Origin: Parabacteroides chongii | GTDB lineage: Bacteria; Bacteroidota; Bacteroidia; Bacteroidales; Tannerellaceae | Direction: 5' to 3' | DNA: 17,832 nucleotides | Assembly: GCF_029581355.1 (NCBI RefSeq) | Contig: NZ_CP120851.1 | Span: forward strand, 1 to 17,832 | Shown: one piece after another, positions 7,169 through 13,333 of the stretch | Layout: each line of letters begins with the position of its first letter | Numbering within the stretch: position 1 is the stretch's first letter | Position numbers and translations under genes: made by a program | The notes under the pieces: model-generated | Told to the model about the DNA's origin: nothing | The model's input: the letters and a program-made list of their open reading frames with translations, nothing else | Databases searched by the model: none

Positions 7169-7535
7169 ATGAAATCAAAGATTGAAGAAATAGAAGGTAT
7201 AGAGTGTTCTTATACAGTATTTACTGTTCTCGCGACAGTATGGACAACGGACTTAGAACCAGTTTTGAAAGAGGCGACAGGATATTTACGGTTCCTGTTT
7301 CTATAGACGAATTAAAGGAAGACCATAGGGATTTTGGCTTCTTAAAACAGACTGCAGCGTTTTATTTAAACAGATAACAGGCTACGACAAGGATAGTGAT
7401 ACATTCATCTTCCATTCTTTGAACCCTTTGTTTAAAGATATCTTAGTGGATGCAGGGAAGATAGAAAAAGCCTACAGGGTTGTTAGAAAGAAGGAAGATC
7501 GGTCACATATTCATCATTCGAAGATGTGTGATTGA
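7169..7535 (+). CDS. Stand-alone S24 (LexA/CI C-terminal) domain protein, frameshifted
   Basis: The ATG at 7169 begins MKSKIEEIEGIE. After a frame change near 7225 the reading gives CSRDSMDNGLRTSFERGDRI and VSIDELKEDHRDF. After another near 7335 it gives LLKTDCSVLFKQITGYDKD, then FHSLNPLFKDILVDAGK and KAYRVVRKKED. The pieces match the S24 peptidase fold: Ser in DSMDNG and Lys in VLFKQI are at the positions of the LexA Ser-Lys pair. They also parallel the repressor on the opposite strand (NDSMDDGTRQSFEAGDR, SSVLIKQI, LHSLNP). No DNA-binding domain is present; only about 20 residues precede the S24 part. It might pair with the repressor and act as an antirepressor, or be a UmuD-like protein. 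That function is inference. Confidence 0.7.
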
Positions 7536-7555
7536 AGAATTAAAGTAGGATCATC

Positions 7556-7592
7556 TTTGCGACCTTCAGTCATTCAGTCCGAAGGTCACAAA
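7556..7592. terminator. Inverted repeat between convergent genes, probable terminator
   Basis: TTTGCGACCTTC (7556-7567) pairs with GAAGGTCACAAA (7581-7592) with one mismatch over 12 bp and a 13-base loop. It lies between the ends of the rightward S24 gene and the leftward repressor. There is no long T-run, so a factor-binding site is an alternative. Confidence 0.5.
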
Positions 7593-7602
7593 GTCCCCTG
7601 TA

Positions 7603-8396
7603 TTAATACTCTACCGGTTTAGGGTTCTTTTTTATCACATAATAAAGCTTTTGAATTTCGTCAATAGACAATTCAAAGTCACTGTATTCCGGAGACGGGT
7701 TAAGAGAATGAAGAGTTATAACCCCTCGCTCCATGTCTTGACTGACTATCTGCTTGATCAAAACAGATGATCCGAATGCTATCACCCAGTATGGATGATC
7801 CGTATATCTAAGCTTGTCCTTCCAGTATATCCTGTTTAGTTCACGGACTAAAAGCCTGTCGCCGGCTTCAAAGCTTTGCCTGGTCCCGTCATCCATACTA
7901 TCATTCTTCACCTCGAAGGATAAATAATTACCATGTGCGATCTGAGATACTTCGAACGATTCTTCCTCCCAGTCATCCCTATCCTGTTCAGTGTATCATG
8001 CACATTTGCAAACCTTCCATATGCGCAATAAGGCACAAGCTTAACAGTCATCCGGTACTTTCCATTACCCAAATCATAAAACTTGGCTCCGCTAGTCGTT
8101 TCGGTGAAAAATACGCCTTCTTTTTGACGGGGATAATGAAGCATCTATTACAGGGGAATCTTCATTCAGCATATTACCCTCTCCCGTCAGAAGCCAATCC
8201 AAATTAAATAATCCATCAAAAGCCCTACAGAAACGAGATAAAAAATCATCGTTTAAATATCCTCCCCTATCTTTCAATGCATTACTTATAGTAACCCTGT
8301 TGGCGTTCATAGTTTTGCCAAATCGGTTTGAGTATGGATTTTACCTATGCTCCTCAAATATTGATAAGCATCATTAAGTCTTTCTACTTTTCCCAT
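7603..8396 (-). CDS. CI-like phage repressor, N-terminal HTH plus S24 peptidase domain, frameshifted
   Basis: This is probably the lysogeny repressor. The ATG at 8396 gives MGKVERLNDAYQYLRSIGKI, then HTQTDLAK. After a slip near 8312 it gives MNANRVTISNALKDRGGYLN and NLDWLLTGEGNML, a helix-turn-helix of the Bacteroidales CI type. Another slip near 8120 leads to GVFFTETTSGAKFYDLGNGK and VPYCAYGRFAN. A third near 7985 leads to DDWEEESFEVSQIAHGNYLS, KNDSMDDGTRQSFEAGDRLL, HPYWVIAFGSSVLIKQI and HSLNPSPEYSDFEL. The Ser (NDSMDD) and Lys (VLIKQI) of the self-cleaving S24 site are present, so induction by RecA-stimulated cleavage is plausible. Length is about 265 residues, normal for this class. Operator O1 lies just upstream, pointing to autoregulation. 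Confidence 0.87.
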
Positions 8397-8426
8397 ATTA
8401 CTAAATAACATACATGTAATTAGAAT

Positions 8427-8446
8427 ATACTACATTAATTTAGTAT
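8427..8446. promoter_or_regulatory. Operator O1 upstream of the repressor gene
   Basis: ATACTACATTAATTTAGTAT is a near-perfect dyad (ATACTA/TAGTAT). It shares both half sites with O3 (9132-9151) and, less exactly, O2 (9103-9122). It lies 31 bp upstream of the repressor ATG, so the repressor probably controls its own gene and perhaps the rightward small membrane gene. Confidence 0.65.
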
Positions 8447-8566
8447 ATTTACACCGGAATCAAGTTGCGGATGATACCGACTAAATTGTTTAACTGTTCC
8501 CGTAAGGGACTATATAGGCGACTTAACTTCAAACCGCAACTTTGGAGTTGGTCGTCTTTACATGCT

Positions 8567-8731
8567 ATGAAAGAGCTGGTTAAATACATTGAAACGTTAC
8601 CCATTAAAGAATTTGTATATACGATTGGTATATTATACATTATTGTATTTGTTATAGCTATCGTATTTGCAATCACTTTGTTTTGTCAACTTCTGAAATC
8701 CCATAATCGGGATTCTTGGTGGAAAAATTAG
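8567..8731 (+). CDS. Small single-pass membrane protein, 54 residues
   Basis: From the ATG at 8567 the protein reads MKELVKYIETLPIKEFVYTI, then GILYIIVFVIAIVFAITLFC, then QLLKSHNRDSWWKN. A short charged N-terminus, one long hydrophobic helix (about residues 17 to 40) and a basic tail are clear. In-frame ATGs upstream (8465, 8471) would add an unlikely Arg/Cys/Trp-rich stretch. The upstream segment instead holds a small CCC-GTAA-GGG hairpin, so it is probably untranslated. Its last 59 bases overlap the end of the convergent trypco2 gene. A lysogeny-associated exclusion role is possible but not shown. Confidence 0.5.
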   Translation: MKELVKYIETLPIKEFVYTIGILYIIVFVIAIVFAITLFCQLLKSHNRDSWWKN

Positions 8732-9053
8732 GCTTCATTCTTGGCAAAGAAACTGCTATAGAGAATTTTATTCTACTTTCTGCGCCTTTTATACTTTCCT
8801 TATTACCTGAAACTATTTCGATCCCCAACTTCCCTGTACCCTTTTTAGTATGTGTTACACATACATCAAACTGTACCGGCTGAACAACAGACACTGCCCC
8901 ATCTCCCATATCTAATATATGCCTTGGAGATGTAAGAACCCTAAATTGATTAGGATTTATACAAGCCTCATTTTCAGCCGCAAAACCTGAGCATCCTTAA
9001 CCCCGGCAATTATCTCCTTTAATATTTCACTAACAAATTCTTTTTAGATCCAT
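8673..9053 (-). CDS. Trypco2 (trypsin-co-occurring domain 2) protein, frameshifted
   Basis: The ATG at 9053 opens MDLK. After a slip near 9043 it continues EFVSEILKEIIAGVKDAQ, and after a second near 8985 AAENEACINPNQFRVLTSPR, then VQPVQFDVCVTHTKKGTGKL, GIEIVSGNKESIKGAESRIK and FSIAVSLP. The order (amphipathic LxxxLxxIxxGVxxA helix, middle linker with beta strands, then a FDV.VT...GTGK.GIxIVS strand pair and a SRIKFSVxVxLP strand) matches the trypco2 family. That family is known from proteins linked to trypsin-like and other effector modules in conflict systems. Here it stands alone, about 125 residues, in the immunity region between repressor and early promoter. Its role in this phage is unknown. 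The divergent early promoter starts within 80 bp. Confidence 0.7.
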
Positions 9054-9102
9054 GATACTATATAATGTACGCGAAACCTCTCAAAAGTTAAACAATGTTT
9101 AT

Positions 9103-9122
9103 ATACTAACTTTTTGTTGTAT
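9103..9122. promoter_or_regulatory. Operator O2, weaker copy
   Basis: ATACTAACTTTTTGTTGTAT matches O3 at 13 of 20 positions, including ATACTA at one end and GTAT at the other. Its centre is 29 bp from the centre of O3, close to three helical turns, as expected for cooperative dimers on one DNA face. Confidence 0.5.
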
Positions 9123-9127
9123 ACAAT

Positions 9128-9159
9128 TTTGATACTACACAAATGTAGTATATATTTGC
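9128..9159 (+). promoter_or_regulatory. Main rightward early promoter with operator O3 in its spacer
   Basis: TTTG at 9128-9131 and TATATTTGC at 9151-9159 are separated by exactly 19 bp, a textbook Bacteroidota -33/-7 promoter. The spacer is almost entirely the 20-bp dyad ATACTACACAAATGTAGTAT (O3, 9132-9151). A bound repressor would therefore exclude RNA polymerase. This promoter faces the whole early operon and is the functional counterpart of a lambda PR. Confidence 0.75.
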
Positions 9160-9258
9160 AATGTCAGAACGATACAAAGGTACGCAACTTTAGTGGTTGA
9201 AACAATAGCATAAAAGTATCATTCTTTCCTAAACTGGTGGTTAGTAACCAGTCAACGC
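9160..9258 (+). other. Early leader with hairpin and a ten-codon reading frame
   Basis: An ATG at 9161 opens MSERYKGTQL and stops. Downstream ACTGGT (9233-9238) pairs with ACCAGT (9247-9252), just before the gene at 9259. The short frame may be the broken start of that gene or a leader peptide. Confidence 0.35.
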
Positions 9259-9450
9259 TTGAAATCGCAGTTTTTCGTATCCAACAACGACAAAGTGGCG
9301 CATACCTGCAATATAGCAGACGCGATACATACTCGTGAAAAGCAGATTCGTGACATGTCCGATGAGTGCAGCGGGGCTAAATTAGGAAAAATACAATCGG
9401 TTCCTGGCTGTGTAGGCGAAAGTTTGTACACAACCAGGGACTTTATATAG
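9259..9450 (+). CDS. First early-operon gene, small protein of unknown function
   Basis: The open frame reads KSQFFVSNNDKVAHTCNIAD, then AIHTREKQIRDMSDE, GAKLGKIQSVPGCVGESLY and TTRDFI. The only start I see is a TTG at 9259, and the true start may be upstream beyond an indel. The middle helices (KVAHTCNIADAIHTREKQIRDMS) could be a DNA-binding helix pair. Position directly behind the repressed early promoter is where a Cro-like or other first regulator is expected, but I do not recognise the family. The stop TAG ends on the first base of the tRNA-like gene. Confidence 0.5.
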   Translation: MKSQFFVSNNDKVAHTCNIADAIHTREKQIRDMSDECSGAKLGKIQSVPGCVGESLYTTRDFI

Positions 9451-9552
9451 GCTGTGTGGTGAAAAGGTAGACACATTACTCTATGATAGGACGATCAATC
9501 ATTAGAGGTAAGAGCTTGATAACTCATCCTGGTTCGACCCCAGGCACAGCCA
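9450..9552 (+). tRNA. tRNA-like gene (class II, Leu-like arms) with an enlarged middle
   Basis: The acceptor GGCTGTG/CACAGCC (7 bp), D arm GTG/CAC with AAAAGGTAGA loop, and T arm CCTGG-TTCGACC-CCAGG are perfect. Between D and T arms are 53 bases, against roughly 38 for a normal class II tRNA. They include a long imperfect stem (ACTCTATGAT with ATCATTAGAGGT) and a GAG/CTC arm. The anticodon cannot be assigned safely. Confidence 0.6.
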
Positions 9553-9572
9553 CATTTACAATAACACTTAAA

Positions 9573-9821
9573 ATGAATATGGAAAAAGTAATTGAATTTA
9601 CAGACGAAGTTAAAACCGTTGAACTGTTTAATCAAATGAAAGTCGGAGTAATATACAGAACTCCTTTTGCTGAAAACAGGTTTAACGGCATTAAATCAGA
9701 AGCTTCAAGAAGGAATAAAGAGGCTAGAATCGCCGGAAAACTAAAATCCCAAATGGATTTGATGTACAGAATATCGACCATCCATCCTCGCGGATATATA
9801 TCGATTATAAAGTTAAAATAG
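9573..9821 (+). CDS. Small basic phage protein, unknown function
   Basis: This 82-residue protein begins MNMEKVIEFTDEVKTVELFN at the ATG at 9573. An open frame extends upstream through the tRNA-like gene but cannot be coding there. The middle ENRFNGIKSEASRRNKEARI is basic and helical and could bind nucleic acid. It ends HPRGYISIIKLK, then TAG one base before the next ATG, so translation of the two genes is likely coupled. I do not recognise a family. It seems complete. Confidence 0.55.
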   Translation: MNMEKVIEFTDEVKTVELFNQMKVGVIYRTPFAENRFNGIKSEASRRNKEARIAGKLKSQMDLMYRISTIHPRGYISIIKLK

Positions 9822-9822
9822 C

Positions 9823-10229
9823 ATGGAACGCATATTTCCGGAACTCACAGTTGAATGTGAGCGAACAGCCATCATGTACTGCTCCGGTTTGGATAAAAAA
9901 GAAATTGCAGAAATCAAATGCAGGTCAACAAGTACCATTGTAAACCAGCTAAGAACTGCCTATGAGAAATTAAATATAATAAACGGCAGGCAACTTACTC
10001 TTATCCTGGCTGAACGCATTTCGGGGCTTCGCATCACATTTGACTTTTCATCGGCAACCAAATCGGTAATAGCCGGATGCTTGCTTATCTTACTAATTGT
10101 AGATCACAATATGGATATGAGGAGACAACGGTTAAGACGGTCAAGAGCGAACAACAACACAGAGATGGTTTGCAGGGTCCGATCAATGTCAAGAGGGAGA
10201 AATGTATTACTCATAACGTAAAAATATAA
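9823..10229 (+). CDS. LuxR/GerE-type helix-turn-helix regulator with a hydrophobic segment
   Basis: MERIFPELTVECERTAIMYC, then SGLDKKEIAEIKCRSTSTIV and NQLRTAYEKLNIINGRQLTL fit the GerE helix-turn-helix (residues about 8 to 62): LT.xE, G.xxKEIA, STIV and YEKL. It is followed by a hydrophobic stretch SVIAGCLLILLIVD, which could anchor the regulator in the membrane. Near 10122 a slip likely occurs: the literal frame ends in Arg-rich RRQRLRRSRANNN and stops at 10221. The alternative frame gives TVKTVKSEQQHRDG and stops at 10229, four bases before the next ATG. I prefer the latter. It is probably an early-operon transcription factor; its target is unknown. Confidence 0.65.
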
Positions 10230-10233
10230 TCAA

Positions 10234-10526
10234 ATGGATATAGCCAATATGCCAGCAACGGAAGTAACAGCAGGTCAACTGGCTGACCTTATTATACAAA
10301 GGCTTTCAAGTAAAATTACAACTGAAACAAACGTAGGTTCTAAAATGGTTAGGGACTTGCTCCTTTAGCGGAAAGACTAGGAGTTAGTATGAGTACCATT
10401 GTAAGATTGAAACGGAAGGAAGTCTTTAAGGATTCTATAAAACAAAATGGGAAAATAATCCAGGTAGACTTGGATAAGGCAGTAGAAGACTACTATGACA
10501 AGACAAATAGGAAAGGAAGAAAATAA
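10234..10526 (+). CDS. DUF3853-like winged-helix protein, possible excisionase, frameshifted
   Basis: The ATG at 10234 gives MDIANMPATEVTAGQLADLI, IQRLSSKITTETN and SKMVRD. After a slip near 10358 it continues LAPLAERLGVSMSTIVRLKR, KEVFKDSIKQNGKIIQVDLD and KAVEDYYDKTNRKGRK. The pattern (short helical N-terminus, G(I/L)A.LAE.L.VS.STxxRLK, I.QxGK.I.xD.xxA) matches DUF3853, a small Bacteroidales phage and island family. Its helix-turn-wing resembles MerR/excisionase folds. An excisionase role acting on the 10-bp boxes at 1839-1940 is my inference, not established. It lies in the early operon, where xis genes are usually found. Confidence 0.7.
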
Positions 10527-10553
10527 CAACTATCCAGGATGATATTTCCATAT

Positions 10554-10629
10554 GGGGGGATAGCTCAATAGGTTAGAGCGCATATGATTACATCATATGA
10601 TTCACGGCGGTTCGAATCCGTCATCCTCC
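10554..10629 (+). tRNA. tRNA, anticodon probably TAC (Val)
   Basis: The acceptor GGGGGAT pairs with ATCCTCC, the D arm GCTC/GAGC is perfect, and the T arm GGCGG-TTCGAAT-CCGTC is good. The anticodon arm CATATG-ATTACAT-CATATG puts T33 before TAC. T8 seems lost or shifted and the anticodon arm plus variable loop has three extra bases, so the specificity is tentative. Confidence 0.75.
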
Positions 10630-10671
10630 CCTTTGTGTAATATGAATTATAAGTTTATTAAGTTTTGTACT

Positions 10672-10713
10672 GCACCAGCCGAGAGGTCCGTGTATTATTT
10701 AATATCCGATTAA
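10672..10713 (+). ncRNA. Short leader element with CCGAGAGGTCCG motif
   Basis: CAGCCGAGAGGTCCGTGT is followed by an AT-rich stretch and an ATG at 10714 that opens only MKN. It resembles the elements at 10939 and 12061. No real gene follows before the next tRNA-like gene, so either the gene is lost or the element serves RNA processing. Confidence 0.35.
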
Positions 10714-10768
10714 AATGAAGAATTAAGTATTCAACCCGTCTCGTCTGCGAAGATACAGGCGGGCAAAT

Positions 10769-10894
10769 GGCTTAATGGCGAAATGGTAGACGCTAAAGAT
10801 GTTCCGTTTATAGGCAGGTTGAGAGACTAGCGTACTTGTAAAATTAATCGCACTTAAAACTCCTGTCGTCCCGGTTCGATTCCGGGTTAAGCCA
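10769..10894 (+). tRNA. tRNA-like gene (Leu-like arms) with a 76-base middle
   Basis: The acceptor GGCTTAA/TTAAGCC, D arm GCG-AAATGGTAGA-CGC and T arm CCCGG-TTCGATT-CCGGG are all perfect. Between D and T arms are 76 bases, about twice the normal class II value. CTTAAAA near the 3' side would fit a Leu TAA anticodon loop but lacks a matching stem, and CAGG pairs with CCTG at a distance. It is either an unusual tRNA, a tRNA with an insertion, or two genes merged. Confidence 0.55.
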
Positions 10895-10938
10895 CATATG
10901 GCATTTGCTTAAATACTATAGGTTAGGTATAGACCATT

Positions 10939-10989
10939 GCCCGCCGAGAGGTTCGCACGGTTATTTTATAAACAATAAAAATCAAATAT
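10939..10989 (+). ncRNA. Leader element with GCCGAGAGGTTCGCACGG motif
   Basis: CCG and CGG can close a small hairpin around AGAGGTTCGCA. An AT-rich stretch and the ATG at 10990 follow. It is the same kind of element as at 10672, 12061 and 15484. Confidence 0.4.
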
Positions 10990-11130
10990 ATGAAAAAGGT
11001 ATTTCTTGCAATCCTGCTATTTGCGGGTTTTATCCTCGTGATATCCGAGAGTGACACCTTTGTGCCCAACGTTTTAGGATTAATAATGTGCTGCATATCG
11101 GCATATAACCTTAAAGTCTTTAAGGCATGA
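10990..11130 (+). CDS. Small membrane protein, 46 residues
   Basis: It reads MKKVFLAILLFAGFILVISE, then SDTFVPNVLGLIMCCISAYN and LKVFKA. Two hydrophobic helices (residues about 4 to 18 and 26 to 40) flank a short polar loop, typical of small two-pass phage membrane proteins. The Lys-rich start follows the structured leader closely. Its TGA overlaps the ATG of the next small gene (ATGA). Function unknown. Confidence 0.55.
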   Translation: MKKVFLAILLFAGFILVISESDTFVPNVLGLIMCCISAYNLKVFKA

Positions 11131-11245
11131 GGATATTTATATAAGAGACCCCAGCGGAGATTACGACTACAGCGGATACGAAGAGACGGAAGATCCCGAA
11201 GATATTTATCAGAGGGATTGGGAAGCAAGTACTTTAAATTGGTAA
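11127..11245 (+). CDS. Small acidic protein, frameshifted
   Basis: The ATG overlapping the previous stop gives MRIFI and then a premature TAA. One added base restores RDPSGDYDYSGYEETEDPED and IYQRDWEASTLNW. The tyrosine- and acid-rich sequence is unusual but clearly coding in style. Translational coupling with the upstream membrane gene is likely. No family recognised. Confidence 0.45.
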
Positions 11246-11263
11246 TACTTTAATTAAAATAAT

Positions 11264-11908
11264 ATGGATAAAAAAGAAATTTTGAACAGCGACTGGACTG
11301 TCCGTCGCTCTGCAGCCCGCAACCCAAACACGCCGGTTGAAACGCTTGTGGAACTGGCTAAGGACAGCGACTGGAATATCCGTCGCTATGCAGCCGACAA
11401 CCCCAACATGCCGGTTGAAACGCTTGTGGAACTGGCTAAGGACAGCGACTGGGATGTCCGTGGCTATGCAGCCGGCAACCCCAACATGCCGGCTGAAACG
11501 CTTTAATGGAACTGGCTAAGGACAGCTGCTGTTATGTCCGTAGCTCTGCAGCCGACAACCCCAACATGCCGGTTGAAACGCTTGTGGAACTGGCTAAGGA
11601 CAGCTACTGGACTGTCCGTAGCTCTGCAGCCGGCAACCCCAACATGCCGGTTGAAACGCTTGTGGAACTCGTTAATGACAGCGACTGTGATGTCCGTAGC
11701 TCTGCAGCCGGCAATCTCAACACACCGAGATATACAGAAAAAAAATAACCATTTTATAGTTACAGATACACATGTGGATGTTTTTGTGGATCAAGATCCA
11801 GCTTCTTTCTCGGATTTACTCAATAGACAATATAACCTCAAATCCAGCCGAAAGAATAAAGATATTGAATGCGTTGACAATAAATTCGAAGAAGTATTTG
11901 GGAAGTAA
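11264..11908 (+). CDS. Protein of six 26-residue LRV/HEAT-like repeats plus a unique tail, frameshifted
   Basis: MDKKEILNSDWTV leads into six units of the type RRYAADNPNMPVETLVELAK DSDWDV. This is the variant leucine-rich repeat (LRV) pattern, in which short helices stack into a solenoid used for protein or nucleic-acid binding. Units vary mainly just after the AK-DS turn (DW, CC, YW, DC) and at the Arg/Tyr/Ser positions. At the border of units 3 and 4, CTTTAATGG replaces CTTGTGG (two extra bases), which ends the first frame with TAA and offers an overlapping ATG. The final unit is degenerate (AAGNLNTPRYTEKK). After an eight-A run a second slip gives NNHFIVTDTHVDVFVDQDPA and SFSDLLNRQYNLKSSRKNKD, ending at TAA 11906-11908. 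Function unknown. Confidence 0.7.
11293..11738 (+). repeat. Six tandem 78-bp repeats inside the LRV gene
   Basis: The phase marker CGTCGC, CGTGGC or CGTAGC recurs at 11303, 11381, 11459, 11539, 11617 and 11695. Every step is 78 bp except the third, which is 80, showing a two-base insertion. The long near-identical blocks suggest recent duplication or slippage. Confidence 0.85.
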
Positions 11909-12148
11909 ATAGATCTTTTTCCTGAGGTGTAAATCATCCTCATATCGGCAACCGCGAGCCTTAGAAAGTAGTAGCCCTTGACGCTTGCACCTGGCCCGGT
12001 GGGATGAAGCACGGTAGGTAGGGGACGAATATAATCAATCAATTATTTATTAATTAATCAAAGCCGATGTAAAAGGACATCGTGAGGTGCGAACCCCTCT
12101 TTTAATGTTAATTTTATTATTGTTGACCGCCGGGAAAGACCGGCAACT
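11909..12148 (+). ncRNA. Non-coding segment with several hairpins between the LRV gene and a tRNA
   Basis: No gene is seen. Stems include TGAGG/CCTCA (about 11933-11952), CGATGT-AAAAGG-ACATCG (12064-12081), GAGG/CCTC (about 12084-12098) and GCCGG-GAAAGA-CCGGC. The piece CGTGAGGTGCGAACCCCTC belongs to the recurring leader motif family described in the findings. Confidence 0.4.
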
Positions 12149-12215
12149 GGGCGTATGGCTTAATGGTATAGCGTTTCCAAACGGAAAAGAAAGGGGTTCG
12201 ATTCCCTGGCGTCCA
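12149..12215 (+). tRNA. tRNA-like gene, Gly(TCC) or Trp(CCA), short
   Basis: The T arm GGGG-TTCGATT-CCC, a Gly/Gln-type D arm (GGCTTAATGGTATAGC) and a GGGCG acceptor with a GCGTCC 3' strand and terminal A can be seen. The anticodon region is GTTTCCAAACGG: as TTTCCAA it reads TCC, as TTCCAAA it reads CCA. At 67 bases it is about five short of normal; bases of the anticodon stem seem missing. Confidence 0.6.
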
Positions 12216-12234
12216 CAAACTAAATATAAATGAT

Positions 12235-12852
12235 ATGGAAAGATCAGAATCAATAAAAGAAATTGCTAATGCACTTTGTAAATTTCAGCAAGAAGTAGGC
12301 AAGATCAAAAAATCAGCAAACAACCCGTTTTTCAAGTCTAAATATGCTACATTATCTGACATATTAGATGTTATACAAAGCCTTTATCTAATAGCGGGCT
12401 ATCTGTAATGCAGTTACCAGTTGGTGAAAACGAACTAGAAACTATAGTAATGCACATATCCGGAGAATTTATTTGCCAGCAAGTACACAATGAAACCCGT
12501 CAAAAAATGATCCCCAAGGCGTTGGATCGTGTATAACATATCAAAGGAGATATGCTTTAGGGGGCTGCATTAAGCTTAAATATTGACGAAGATGATGATG
12601 GCAACAAGGCGTCTCAAAACTCACCATCTAAACCAGCAAACTCTAATCAAAAGAAAGTTCTTACAAAGGAACACCTGAATAACAAAAGAATCGATGAATG
12701 CTATTTGCAAATGGATTTATAATAAATCAACAGAAGCAAAAGCAAACAAGCAGCGATTCTCTATAACTTTGATAGAACAAAATTACCAAGTAACACCTAT
12801 AGAAATAAATACTATCAGTGAAATTGTATCAACAATATTTAATCAACAATAA
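12235..12852 (+). CDS. erf: ERF-family single-strand annealing protein, frameshifted
   Basis: This recombinase anneals complementary single strands and supports phage recombination and genome circularisation. It begins MERSESIKEIANALCKFQQE and VGKIKKSANNPFFKSKYATL, then SDILDVIQ. The NPFFKSKYATL motif is the signature of the ERF domain N-terminus. In shifted frames follow LSNSGLSVMQLPVGENE, MHISGEFI, ITYQRRYALG and AALSLNIDEDDDGNKAS, the conserved ERF core end and acidic linker. The C-terminus (KVLTKEHLNNKRIDE, ICKWIYNKSTEAKANKQRF, NTISEIVSTIFNQQ) ends at 12852. At least four slips are needed (near 12385, 12510, 12560 and 12697). It lies two genes before ssb, the usual phage pairing. The family call is firm. 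Confidence 0.88.
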
Positions 12853-12858
12853 TCTAAA

Positions 12859-13329
12859 ATGAGCAATATAGAGCTATTTAATTCTATACCTGTCAATAAG
12901 ACAGAGCAGGAGAGTGTTTCGAACCAGTTGATCCTATCGGTATTGGATGGGGACGTAAACCCAATAGAAGCTACAGTAAAGCCAAAGGCATAATTGAAGC
13001 ATTGACAAAATTTGTCAACGATGACCGGATCAAGGACTGTACAATGTCGGAAATTGAGAAAACGGTAAAAGAAACCTCTTGGAATGGAGCTAAACTTACA
13101 ATAAAAGAAGTAGGCGTAAAATATGATTATACAGATTGCTCCGATCCTATATATAATGACTTAGTCCAGCAAAAACAGTTGCTGGATAAAAGATAAAAAG
13201 ACAGAGAAGGATTTTTAAAATCTCTATCAGGAAGAACAACGATAGTAGATGATGAAACAGGAGAAGTATCACAATCATCCCCCTGTCAGAATGGCTAGTC
13301 AAGGATATTCAATAACATTTAAAAAATAA
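12859..13329 (+). CDS. Phage recombination-operon protein of unknown function, frameshifted
   Basis: The reading starts MSNIELFNSIPVNKTEQESV, NQLILSVLDGDVNPIEATVK. After a slip near 12985 it gives GIIEALTKFVNDDRIKDCTM, IEKTVKETSWNGAKLTIKEV, GVKYDYTDCSDPIYNDLVQQ. It then crosses an in-frame TAA at 13194-13196 into KDREGFLKSLSGRTTIVDDE and, after another slip near 13270, TIIPPVRMASQGYSITFKK. The whole protein would be about 155 residues, mixed alpha/beta with a helical C-terminal half. Proteins of this shape are often found between the annealing protein and SSB in Bacteroidales phages, so a role in recombination or DNA protection is plausible. I cannot name a family. The apparent internal stop is best explained by the same indels. 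Confidence 0.65.
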
Positions 13330-13333
13330 TCAA

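Noticed and set aside
10769..10894. Group I intron in the Leu-like tRNA
   Set aside because: The extra sequence is far too short for a group I intron core, and the expected anticodon stem does not re-form when it is removed.
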